Assembly: GCF_037203765.1 (NCBI RefSeq)
Contig: NZ_JBBCAS010000003.1
Location: 124,001 to 188,000, forward strand
Length of the DNA stretch: 64,000 nt
Direction: 5' to 3'
From: Sediminicola sp037203765
Lineage (GTDB): Bacteria > Bacteroidota > Bacteroidia > Flavobacteriales > Flavobacteriaceae
A model generated the notes under the pieces. That model saw nothing but the letters and a program-made list of their open reading frames with translations, searched no databases and was not told the origin of the DNA. Shown here piece after piece: positions 25,729 through 33,718 of the stretch. Numbering within the stretch: position 1 is the first letter of the stretch; each line of letters opens with the position of its first letter. The position numbers and the translations under genes are program-made.

Positions 25729-28700
25729 TTGAAAGCAACAAAGGTAAAACAATATAGCCCTATCAAAAAATTAAGAAAAATACTTCTTAGGATCCTTTTG
25801 GTGATCTTGCTCATATCTGTTCTGGGTACGGCTATATTATCATTGCCCATTGTCCAGACTCGTTTTGCCAAATTTGCCACCGATACCATTAACTCCGAAT
25901 TTGGCACCAATATCCATATAGACCGTCTTAAGCTTTCCCTGATCTCTTGGGATACCTCCATGAGGGGGGTCTTTGTCCAGGATTATCAAAAGGATACCTT
26001 GTTTTATATTGATAGGCTTTCAACCTCAATTCTGAACGTTAGGAACCTGGTTAATGGCAAGCTGGAATTTGGGGACATCGAGGTAGAACAACTCAATTTT
26101 AAACTGCGGACGTACAAAGGTGAGAGTGCTAGCAATCTGGAGGTTTTTATTGATAAATTGGATGACAAGAAACCAAGGGATCCCGGAACTCCCCCCTTTT
26201 ATTTTTCTTCCAATGATATAAGCATATCCAACGGTAAGTTCAAGCTTATTGATGAGAATAGGGAAACTGCCGATGTCCTCGATTTTAAAAATCTGAATAT
26301 CAATGCAAATGATTTTTTGATTTTGGGGCCGGAAGTAACCGCAGAAATAAACAACTTGTCGTTTTCCAGCCAGAGGGGACTAAAAGTGGAGAATATGCAG
26401 ACCTCTTTCAAGTACTCTAAGCAGCAGATGCGTTTTGATGCCCTTCGTATTAAAACACAAAAATCAGATATCAAGGGCAATTTGGTTTTTAATTATAACA
26501 GGGAAGATTTTGCAGACTTTTTGAACAAGGTAAATATAGCTGCGGTCTTTCAGGAATCTACGGTATCCTTTGATGAGGTGAACTTATTGTACAGTGAGTT
26601 CGGTAGGGGCAAGGAAGCCTATTTTTCGGCTTCGGTAAATGGGGTTCTGAACGATTTAAATACAACCGACCTTTTTTTGCAATCGGACAATACCGGCGTT
26701 CGTGGCGATTTTAATTTTAAAAATCTATTTACCAAATCAGAGCCTTTTGTGATCAATGCGCAAATGAGGAACCTTACCACCAGCTATTATGAGCTCAGGT
26801 CCTTGATGCCCAACATCCTAGGGGAAAACATCCCTTCTGTATTTGAAAAACTGGGGCAGTTTACCATTAGGGGGACCACGGGAATTACTCAAAAGGTAAT
26901 TGAGGCCAAGGTGAACATCAATACCCTAATTGGAAGCAGTTATGCCGATCTTACCCTGACGGATATAGATGATATAGACAATGCTTCTTATAAGGGGTTT
27001 ATTTCCTTGATTGATTTTGATCTCGGGGAAATAGTGAACGACGAAAAATTGGGACTGACCAATTTGGATGTCAATGTGGAGGGCAAAGGCTTTGTGCAGG
27101 AAACTTTGGACACCAAGGTCACCGGAGAAGTGTATGCCTTGGAGTTCAATAATTATAATTACCAGAACATCAATGTTTCCGGGGTACTTAAAGATCAATT
27201 GTTCGACGGTTTGTTGGTATCCGCCGATGAAAATTTTAAGTTCGAGTTCAAAGGATTGGCCGATCTAAAAGAGGAGCGTAACAATTTCAATTTTGTGGCT
27301 TCCGTGGCCTATGCAGACTTTAAGAAATTGAATATCATAAAGGATAGTGTCTCCATATTCAAAGGCGATATTACCATGGATGTCTCAGGGAACAATCTGG
27401 ACAATTTCATAGGGGATATCAATTTCTCCAAGACGAGCTATGAGAACAAGAATGAGATTTATTATTTTGATGATTTTAAGGTGTCCTCTACGTTTGAGCA
27501 GGATACGGTTAGAGTAATTGATATAAATTCTCCAGATATTATTACGGGTCATCTCCGAGGGAATTTCAGAGTGAACGAATTGGGCAAACTGGTGCAAAAT
27601 GCCATTGGTAGTATCTACACCAACTATAAGCCATTTAAGATTTCGGATGGACAGCGCCTGGCCTTTAATTTTAAAATCTACAATAAGATCGTGGAGGTCT
27701 TTTTTCCTGAGGTGGAGTTTGGCCCCAATACCTTTATCAAGGGTAGTGTGGTGGCCGATGAGGGCGACTTTAAGCTTACTTTTAAATCACCAAACATTAC
27801 CGCTTTTGGAAATGTATTTGATAATATAGATGTAAAGGTGGATAATAAAAATCCCCTCTTTAACACCTTCGTATCCGTTGCCGATGTTTCCACCAAGTAT
27901 TATGATGTAAAAGATTTCAACCTGATCAATACCACCATCAATGATACCTTGTTTTTTAGAACGGAGTTTAAGGGCGGTAGTGAATACAACGACAGCTATA
28001 ACCTAAATTTTTACCACACCTTCAACAACCAAAAGAAATCCGTTATTGGGCTGAAGCGGTCAGACCTTAGTTTTAAGGGCAATACCTGGGTTCTTAACAA
28101 TGAGGGCAACAACCAGAACAAGGTCATCCTAAATAGAACCCTGGACAGCATCACGATAGAAGAAATCGTGATGAATAATGAAGAGAACGAGCAAATCAAA
28201 CTAAGGGGGCAATTGGCCGACTCTACCTATAAAGATCTGGAACTTCAGTTTAAGATAGTATCCTTGGATAAAATCACACCGAACATAGACAGTTTAAATT
28301 TGAAAGGAGTGGTGAATGGTGTTTTGAATGTACGTCAAAAAGACGGTATTTATTTGCCTTCTTCCAATTTGGATATCACAGATTTTGCGGTAAATGATAT
28401 CCGACAAGGAGATCTTTCCATAGGAATCGTAGGAAATCAAGATTTGACCGATTTTGTGGTGAATGCACAATTGTCGGACAATGGTGTGGATAAAATGAGT
28501 GTGTTTGGGAAGATATCCAATAGAATGGAAATTCCACAGGCAGATCTCATGGCCAATTTCAATAATTTCAGTTTGGAACCCTTCAGTCCCTTGGGGGAAG
28601 GAGTCATAGATCGCATTCGGGGAGACATATCGGGGAATGCAAGAATAACAGGAGATCTGGACAATTTAAATATCAACGGGCAGTTATTGCTGAACAATGC

Positions 28701-30225
28701 TGGGATGGCCATACCTTATTTGAACGTGGATTATGCTTTTGCGCCCAATTCCCAAGTCCGACTTTATGACCAAACCTTTTACTTCGATAATATAGGATTG
28801 ACCGATGTGTCCCAAAATACCCAGGCGACCATCGATGGCAAGATTACCCATCAATTTTTTAAGGAATGGAACCTGGACCTTAAAGTGAATACCAACCAAG
28901 ATCGTTTTATGATCATGGACAAGCCTTACAATGAGGATGAGTTGTATTACGGAACGGGATTCTTAAACGGAACTGGAGAGATTTTCGGGTCCACAAAAGC
29001 CTTGACCATTAAGGTAGATGGATCTACGGCTAGGGGTACGTCTCTAAAAATACCATTGAGCGATGTGGCCAGTGTAGGGGATTTTTCGTTCATTACATTT
29101 ATAGAAAAGAACAGTAAAAAAACCATTGAGGCGCAACGTACCCTTAAAACAACGGAAGGCCTGGAGTTGGAGTTCGACCTGTTGGTTACCCCCGAGGCGG
29201 AAGTAGAAATCGTGACGGACCAAAAAACAGGAAGCTCTTTAAAAGGTACGGGAGAAGGGATCTTGTTTATTGAGATCAATACGTTGGGGAAATTTAATAT
29301 GTATGGCGATTTTGTGGTGGTTACAGGGGAATATCACCATAAGTTTGGTGGGGTTATCGATAAACGATTTACGGTAAGGCCTGGGGGCAGTGTTGTTTGG
29401 GATGGAGAGCCTTTGGCGGCCACCTTGAACATGGAGGCCGTATATAAATTAAATGCCAATCCAGCTCCCCTTTTGGATGATCCTGGATACGCCAGGAGGA
29501 TACCCACAGAGGTTGTGGTAAGGTTGGATGGGGAATTGCAAAGTCCGGAAATCAATTTTAATATTGAATTTCCAGGAACCAATTCTGTGGTAAAATCAGA
29601 ATTGCAATATCGTCTTCAGGACCCAACGGTAATGGAGCGCAATGCCTTTTTCCTACTTGCGCAGGGAACTTTCGTAAATGACGTATCCGGTATCAATCAG
29701 CAAGCTGTGACAGGAAACTTGATCCAGACAGCGTCCGGATTGTTGAACCAGGTTTTTGATGGCAATAGTGATAAGTTTGATTTTGGACTTTCCTATGAAC
29801 AGGGGCAATTGGCCAAAAGCGCGGATATTCAGACCGAGAACAGGATTGGGGTCACCGTTTCAACTCAGATAAGTGATAAAGTTCTGATCAATGGAAGGCT
29901 TGGAGTGCCTGTGGGAGGTGTCAGCGAGACGGTAGTCGCCGGCGATGTTGAAGTACAAGTATTGTTGAACGAGGAAGGGACCTTAAGTCTAAAAATATTC
30001 AATAGGCAGAATGAAATTCAACAGTTTTTGACTAACAATCAGGGATATACACAAGGTGTGGGCTTGTCTTATGAGGTCGATTTTGATACCTTTGAACAAT
30101 TACTGGGCCGCTTGTTTGGTAAGGACAAGAAAAAGAACCGAAAAAAGGCACTTTCGCCAAATTCTGCCGCCATTATGGAAAAGGATACTTTAGTCCGATT
30201 TTCCGAAAAAAACGGGGATAATTAA
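25729..30225 (+). CDS. tamB: Translocation/assembly module protein TamB (DUF490)
   Basis: 1498 residues. An N-terminal membrane anchor (residues about 16-38) is followed by a very long run of beta-strand repeats, a giant periplasmic beta-groove, and the conserved C-terminal TamB domain (DUF490, about 1050-1440: GDFVVVTGEYHHKFGGVIDKRF, then VVRLDGELQSPEINF). TamB-like proteins bridge the inner and outer membranes and help phospholipid transport and barrel assembly. The start is TTG at 25729: an in-frame stop lies two codons upstream and no ATG occurs until far inside the domain. The C terminus is basic and disordered (KDKKKNRKKAL). Confidence 0.9.
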   Translation: MKATKVKQYSPIKKLRKILLRILLVILLISVLGTAILSLPIVQTRFAKFATDTINSEFGTNIHIDRLKLSLISWDTSMRGVFVQDYQKDTLFYIDRLSTSILNVRNLVNGKLEFGDIEVEQLNFKLRTYKGESASNLEVFIDKLDDKKPRDPGTPPFYFSSNDISISNGKFKLIDENRETADVLDFKNLNINANDFLILGPEVTAEINNLSFSSQRGLKVENMQTSFKYSKQQMRFDALRIKTQKSDIKGNLVFNYNREDFADFLNKVNIAAVFQESTVSFDEVNLLYSEFGRGKEAYFSASVNGVLNDLNTTDLFLQSDNTGVRGDFNFKNLFTKSEPFVINAQMRNLTTSYYELRSLMPNILGENIPSVFEKLGQFTIRGTTGITQKVIEAKVNINTLIGSSYADLTLTDIDDIDNASYKGFISLIDFDLGEIVNDEKLGLTNLDVNVEGKGFVQETLDTKVTGEVYALEFNNYNYQNINVSGVLKDQLFDGLLVSADENFKFEFKGLADLKEERNNFNFVASVAYADFKKLNIIKDSVSIFKGDITMDVSGNNLDNFIGDINFSKTSYENKNEIYYFDDFKVSSTFEQDTVRVIDINSPDIITGHLRGNFRVNELGKLVQNAIGSIYTNYKPFKISDGQRLAFNFKIYNKIVEVFFPEVEFGPNTFIKGSVVADEGDFKLTFKSPNITAFGNVFDNIDVKVDNKNPLFNTFVSVADVSTKYYDVKDFNLINTTINDTLFFRTEFKGGSEYNDSYNLNFYHTFNNQKKSVIGLKRSDLSFKGNTWVLNNEGNNQNKVILNRTLDSITIEEIVMNNEENEQIKLRGQLADSTYKDLELQFKIVSLDKITPNIDSLNLKGVVNGVLNVRQKDGIYLPSSNLDITDFAVNDIRQGDLSIGIVGNQDLTDFVVNAQLSDNGVDKMSVFGKISNRMEIPQADLMANFNNFSLEPFSPLGEGVIDRIRGDISGNARITGDLDNLNINGQLLLNNAGMAIPYLNVDYAFAPNSQVRLYDQTFYFDNIGLTDVSQNTQATIDGKITHQFFKEWNLDLKVNTNQDRFMIMDKPYNEDELYYGTGFLNGTGEIFGSTKALTIKVDGSTARGTSLKIPLSDVASVGDFSFITFIEKNSKKTIEAQRTLKTTEGLELEFDLLVTPEAEVEIVTDQKTGSSLKGTGEGILFIEINTLGKFNMYGDFVVVTGEYHHKFGGVIDKRFTVRPGGSVVWDGEPLAATLNMEAVYKLNANPAPLLDDPGYARRIPTEVVVRLDGELQSPEINFNIEFPGTNSVVKSELQYRLQDPTVMERNAFFLLAQGTFVNDVSGINQQAVTGNLIQTASGLLNQVFDGNSDKFDFGLSYEQGQLAKSADIQTENRIGVTVSTQISDKVLINGRLGVPVGGVSETVVAGDVEVQVLLNEEGTLSLKIFNRQNEIQQFLTNNQGYTQGVGLSYEVDFDTFEQLLGRLFGKDKKKNRKKALSPNSAAIMEKDTLVRFSEKNGDN
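25739..25767 (-). promoter_or_regulatory. Promoter of tsaD, overlapping the start of tamB
   Basis: On the minus strand TTTG (25767-25764), 17 bases, then TACCTTTG (25746-25739): both elements of the Bacteroidota consensus at accepted spacing. A start near 25733 places the GTG of tsaD about 22 bases downstream. The element lies inside codons 4-13 of tamB on the other strand. Confidence 0.65.
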
Positions 30226-30249
30226 TTCCTTAAAATTCTATTTTTCCCG

Positions 30250-30279
30250 TTGCCGATCAAACCAAAATATTAAAATTTG
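30250..30279 (+). promoter_or_regulatory. Possible promoter of pfkA-gap
   Basis: TTG at 30250, 18 bases, then TAAAATTTG (one base longer than TAnnTTTG), about 100 bases before the pfkA ATG. A second imperfect box TAACTTTA is at 30327. Neither is a full match. Confidence 0.3.
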
Positions 30280-30379
30280 TTAACGAAAACGTTTGATGTT
30301 TAGTCAGTTCGTAAATTAAGACGCCCTAACTTTAGTTTATTGGAATAAGTTTCCTAGTTTTACTTTTTTAAAGATTTTA

Positions 30380-31366
30380 ATGAGTTCAAAAATTAAGAAA
30401 ATTGGGGTTTTTACCTCTGGTGGAGACTCTCCGGGAATGAACGCCGCCATTAGATCGGTAGTGCGTACCTGTGCCTATATGAATATAGAATGCATGGGTA
30501 TTTACAGAGGCTATGAAGGAATGATTGAGGGCGATTTCAAAGCCATGGATGCACGTAGTGTGAACAACATCATCAATAAAGGAGGAACCATTCTCAAATC
30601 GGCACGTTCCTTGGCATTCAGGACCAAGGAAGGACGCCAGCAGGCATACAATAAGTTAACAGAGGCCGGAATTGATGCTTTGGTTGTTATAGGTGGGGAC
30701 GGAAGTTTTACGGGAGCCATGATCTTTAACCAAGAATTTGACTTTCCCATCATTGGAATTCCAGGCACTATAGACAACGATATTTTTGGAACTACCTACA
30801 CTTTGGGCTATGATACTGCACTGAATACAGTGGTAGAGGTAATAGATAAGATCAGGGATACGGCCAGTTCCCATAACCGTTTGTTCTTTGTTGAGGTAAT
30901 GGGTAGGGACGTAGGTCACATTGCCTTGAACGCAGGTGTTGGAGCAGGTGCAGAGGAAATATTGATCCCAGAGGAAAATTTGGGATTGGAAAGGTTATTG
31001 GAATCCCTAAAGAGAAGTAAGGCATCAGGTAAATCGTCCAGTATAGTGGTGGTTGCCGAAGGTGACAAGACCGGTAAGAATGTCTTCGAACTCAAAGAAT
31101 ACGTAGAAACCCATCTTCCTATTTACGATGTACGGGTTTCTGTCTTGGGACACATGCAGAGAGGGGGTTCCCCTTCCTGTTTTGATAGGGTTTTGGCCAG
31201 TAGAATGGGTGTAGCGGCTGTGGAGGCGCTATTGGCTGGAAAAACCAATTTAATGGTAGGAATCCAGGACAATAAGATCACAATGACCCCGATTAGCAAG
31301 GCTATTAAAGGGCATACGAAAATAGATTTGGAGCTCATGAGAGTATCCGAAATAATGACTACATAA
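30380..31366 (+). CDS. pfkA: ATP-dependent 6-phosphofructokinase
   Basis: 328 residues. Phosphofructokinase A signatures: TSGGDSPGMNA (11-21), GGDGSFTGA (105-113, ATP loop), PGTIDNDI (catalytic Asp132), RDVGHIAL and LGHMQRGGSPSCFDR. The Gly at GGDGS is the usual ATP-type marker rather than the pyrophosphate-type. It phosphorylates fructose 6-phosphate to fructose 1,6-bisphosphate in glycolysis. gap begins 18 bases downstream, so the two glycolytic genes form an operon. Confidence 0.96.
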   Translation: MSSKIKKIGVFTSGGDSPGMNAAIRSVVRTCAYMNIECMGIYRGYEGMIEGDFKAMDARSVNNIINKGGTILKSARSLAFRTKEGRQQAYNKLTEAGIDALVVIGGDGSFTGAMIFNQEFDFPIIGIPGTIDNDIFGTTYTLGYDTALNTVVEVIDKIRDTASSHNRLFFVEVMGRDVGHIALNAGVGAGAEEILIPEENLGLERLLESLKRSKASGKSSSIVVVAEGDKTGKNVFELKEYVETHLPIYDVRVSVLGHMQRGGSPSCFDRVLASRMGVAAVEALLAGKTNLMVGIQDNKITMTPISKAIKGHTKIDLELMRVSEIMTT

Positions 31367-31384
31367 AAATTTAAAATTAGAGAA

Positions 31385-32386
31385 ATGTCAAATTTAAGAA
31401 TAGGAATTAACGGATTCGGAAGAATAGGAAGATTGGTCTTCAGGGCCACTGTGAAAAGGGATAATGTGGATATAGTTGCCATCAACGATTTGTTGGATGT
31501 GGAACATCTTGCATATTTGTTGGAGTACGATTCTGTTCACGGAAGATTCGATGGAACTATCGAAGTAAAGGATGGTAATCTTGTCGTAAACGGTAAAACG
31601 ATACGCATCACTGCAGAGAGAGATCCAAAAAACCTGAAGTGGGATGAAGTAGGTGCTGATGTTGTTGCAGAATGTACAGGTATCTTTACTACCTTGGAAA
31701 CAGCACAATACCACATTGACGGAGGTGCCAAGAAAGTAGTAATTTCCGCTCCATCCGCAGATGCTCCTATGTTTGTAATGGGTGTTAACCATAAGGAGGC
31801 AAAAGCTTCTGATAAAATTGTATCCAACGCATCTTGTACGACCAACTGTTTGGCTCCATTGGCCAAGGTATTGAACGATAACTTTGGTATCGAAGAAGGA
31901 TTGATGACTACTGTTCATGCTACAACAGCAACACAAATGACAGTTGACGGTCCTTCCAAAAAAGACTGGAGAGGTGGTAGAAGTGCCTTGTTGAACATTA
32001 TTCCATCTTCTACAGGTGCTGCCAAAGCAGTAGGGAAGGTTATTCCTGAATTGAACGGTAAATTGACCGGTATGGCATTCAGAGTTCCAACAGCAGATGT
32101 TTCCGTAGTTGATTTGACGGTTAGATTGCAAAAAGAAACTTCTTACGAGGAGATCAAAAAGGTAATGAAGGCCGCTTCAGAAGGACCATTGAAAGGTATA
32201 TTGGGCTATACGGAAGAAGCAGTGGTTTCCCAAGATTTTATTGGTGATACACGAACCAGTATCTTTGATGCTGATGCAGGAATCGCTTTGAGCTCCAAAT
32301 TTGTGAAGGTAGTTTCTTGGTATGACAACGAAACAGGATATTCCAACAAATTGGTAGACTTGGCAGAGTACGTTTCTAGCCTTTAA
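31385..32386 (+). CDS. gap: Glyceraldehyde-3-phosphate dehydrogenase, type I
   Basis: 333 residues. NAD-binding GINGFGRIGR at the N terminus, the active site SNASCTTNCLAP with Cys151, HATTATQMTVDGPSKKDWRGGR, and SWYDNETGYSNKLVDL at the C terminus. Catalyses NAD-dependent oxidation and phosphorylation of glyceraldehyde 3-phosphate. Codon choice here is cleaner and more uniform than in neighbouring genes, as expected for a highly expressed enzyme. A hairpin terminator follows. Confidence 0.97.
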   Translation: MSNLRIGINGFGRIGRLVFRATVKRDNVDIVAINDLLDVEHLAYLLEYDSVHGRFDGTIEVKDGNLVVNGKTIRITAERDPKNLKWDEVGADVVAECTGIFTTLETAQYHIDGGAKKVVISAPSADAPMFVMGVNHKEAKASDKIVSNASCTTNCLAPLAKVLNDNFGIEEGLMTTVHATTATQMTVDGPSKKDWRGGRSALLNIIPSSTGAAKAVGKVIPELNGKLTGMAFRVPTADVSVVDLTVRLQKETSYEEIKKVMKAASEGPLKGILGYTEEAVVSQDFIGDTRTSIFDADAGIALSSKFVKVVSWYDNETGYSNKLVDLAEYVSSL

Positions 32387-32410
32387 GAATAATTTATTAT
32401 ACAAAGAATT

Positions 32411-32450
32411 CCTGAAGGTGGACTTTTAGTCCGTTTTCAGGTTTCTTTTT
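32411..32450 (+). terminator. Probable intrinsic terminator after gap
   Basis: CCTGAA..GGAC, loop TTTTA, GTCC..TTCAGG, then TTTCTTTTT. The stem has an internal unpaired part. It ends 12 bases before the next start codon. Confidence 0.6.
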
Positions 32451-32462
32451 AAATATAGGTCT

Positions 32463-33314
32463 ATGATATTAATTGTTGATAGTGGCGCCACAAAATCGGA
32501 TTGGATAGCCCTTGATGAAAAGGGAGAGCAACTGTTTTTGACCCAAACCTTGGGTTTGAGCCCAGAAGTATTGACCAGGCAGGTCATTGAGGATCGTTTG
32601 GCCAACAACTTTGAGATCTCCAAAAATAAGGACAACGTAAGTGCGCTTTATTTTTATGGGGCAGGTTGTGGTACAGACCGTATGAAATTGTTTTTGAGGG
32701 GTATATTCAAGGATTTCTTTCCCAATGCAAAAATTGAAGTGAAGGAAGATACCTATGCGGCAATTTATGCAACTACTAAAATAGGACACCAAGGTATCGT
32801 GTGTATTTTGGGAACAGGTTCCAACTGTAGTTATTACGACGGTCACCAGCTCATACAAAAAGTAACATCATTGGGGTATATCCTAATGGATGATGGTAGT
32901 GGCAACTTCTTCGGAAGAAAGCTGCTCAGGGATTATTATTTTCATAAAATGCCGCAGGCATTGGGCATTAAGTTTGCCAAGGAATATGATTTGGATGCGG
33001 ATGTGATCAAGGAGAACTTGTATAAGCAGCCCAACCCAAACACCTATTTGGCAAAATTTGCCAGGTTTATCATAGAGAATAAGGATCATCCTTATTGTCG
33101 TGGGGTGATAGACAAAGGATTGCAGCAGTTTGTGAACAACTACATCATGCAGTTCGAATTGGCTACCAAGGTCCCGGTAAATTTTGTGGGCAGTATAGCT
33201 TATTACCTAAGGGATGAACTGGCAACCATTTTGGATCGCAACGATTTGATTCTCGGGGTCATACGGCAAAGGCCCATTGAAGGCCTCATGGAGTTCCATA
33301 GGGATACTATTTAA
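32463..33314 (+). CDS. BadF/BadG/BcrA/BcrD-type sugar kinase, N-acetylglucosamine kinase-like
   Basis: 283 residues of the actin-like ATPase fold. Phosphate-1 motif VDSGATKSDW at the N terminus, YFYGAGCGT, the adenosine-region ILGTGSNCSYYDG, GYILMDDGSGNFFGRKLL and a C-terminal VNFVGSIAYYL. Bacteroidota homologues are annotated as N-acetylglucosamine kinases and would feed recycled cell-wall amino sugars to the cytoplasm. The gene overlaps the convergent ridA by 8 bases. Confidence 0.85.
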   Translation: MILIVDSGATKSDWIALDEKGEQLFLTQTLGLSPEVLTRQVIEDRLANNFEISKNKDNVSALYFYGAGCGTDRMKLFLRGIFKDFFPNAKIEVKEDTYAAIYATTKIGHQGIVCILGTGSNCSYYDGHQLIQKVTSLGYILMDDGSGNFFGRKLLRDYYFHKMPQALGIKFAKEYDLDADVIKENLYKQPNPNTYLAKFARFIIENKDHPYCRGVIDKGLQQFVNNYIMQFELATKVPVNFVGSIAYYLRDELATILDRNDLILGVIRQRPIEGLMEFHRDTI

Positions 33315-33687
33315 TGGCGATCATGGAAATTTCCACATTTACGAATTTCGGTAAATTGGCAACTTCCACGGTTTCTCTTGCAGGTGCTGTATCTGCATTG
33401 AAGTAAGCGCCATAAACCTCGTTGATGGCAGCAAATTGATGCATGTCTTTCACGAAAATGGAAGATTTAACTACGTTTTCAAAGGTCATTCCTGCTTCGG
33501 TAAGAATGGCCTTTAAATTTTCCATGGATTGCTTGGTCTCTGCTTTAATGTCCCCTTCTATCAGTTCTCCCGTAGCTGGATCCATTGGGATTTGTCCAGA
33601 GATATAAAGTGTATTCCCAGTTAAAATAGCTTGGTTGTAGGGACCTATGGGAGCTGGTGCATTAGCGGTTGTGATTACTTTTTTCAT
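33307..33687 (-). CDS. ridA: RidA family enamine/imine deaminase
   Basis: 126 residues, a complete YjgF/YER057c/UK114 protein: APAPIGPYNQAI, YISGQIPMDPATGEL, NLKAILTEAG and the Arg-containing APARETVEVANLPK, which holds the substrate carboxylate. RidA hydrolyses reactive 2-aminoacrylate-type enamines. Its 3' end overlaps the kinase gene on the other strand; lptD lies 31 bases upstream on the same strand, so the two are probably cotranscribed. Confidence 0.95.
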   Translation of the reverse strand: MKKVITTANAPAPIGPYNQAILTGNTLYISGQIPMDPATGELIEGDIKAETKQSMENLKAILTEAGMTFENVVKSSIFVKDMHQFAAINEVYGAYFNADTAPARETVEVANLPKFVNVEISMIAIK

Positions 33688-33718
33688 CTCGGGTTGTATT
33701 TTTTGTTAGTTTTCTTTT

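Noticed and set aside
31394..32131. Long minus-strand open frame inside gap, and similar ones inside the GH144, lptD and tamB genes
   Set aside because: They lie fully within strongly supported genes, have no recognisable family, and their composition follows the codon positions of the real gene on the other strand.
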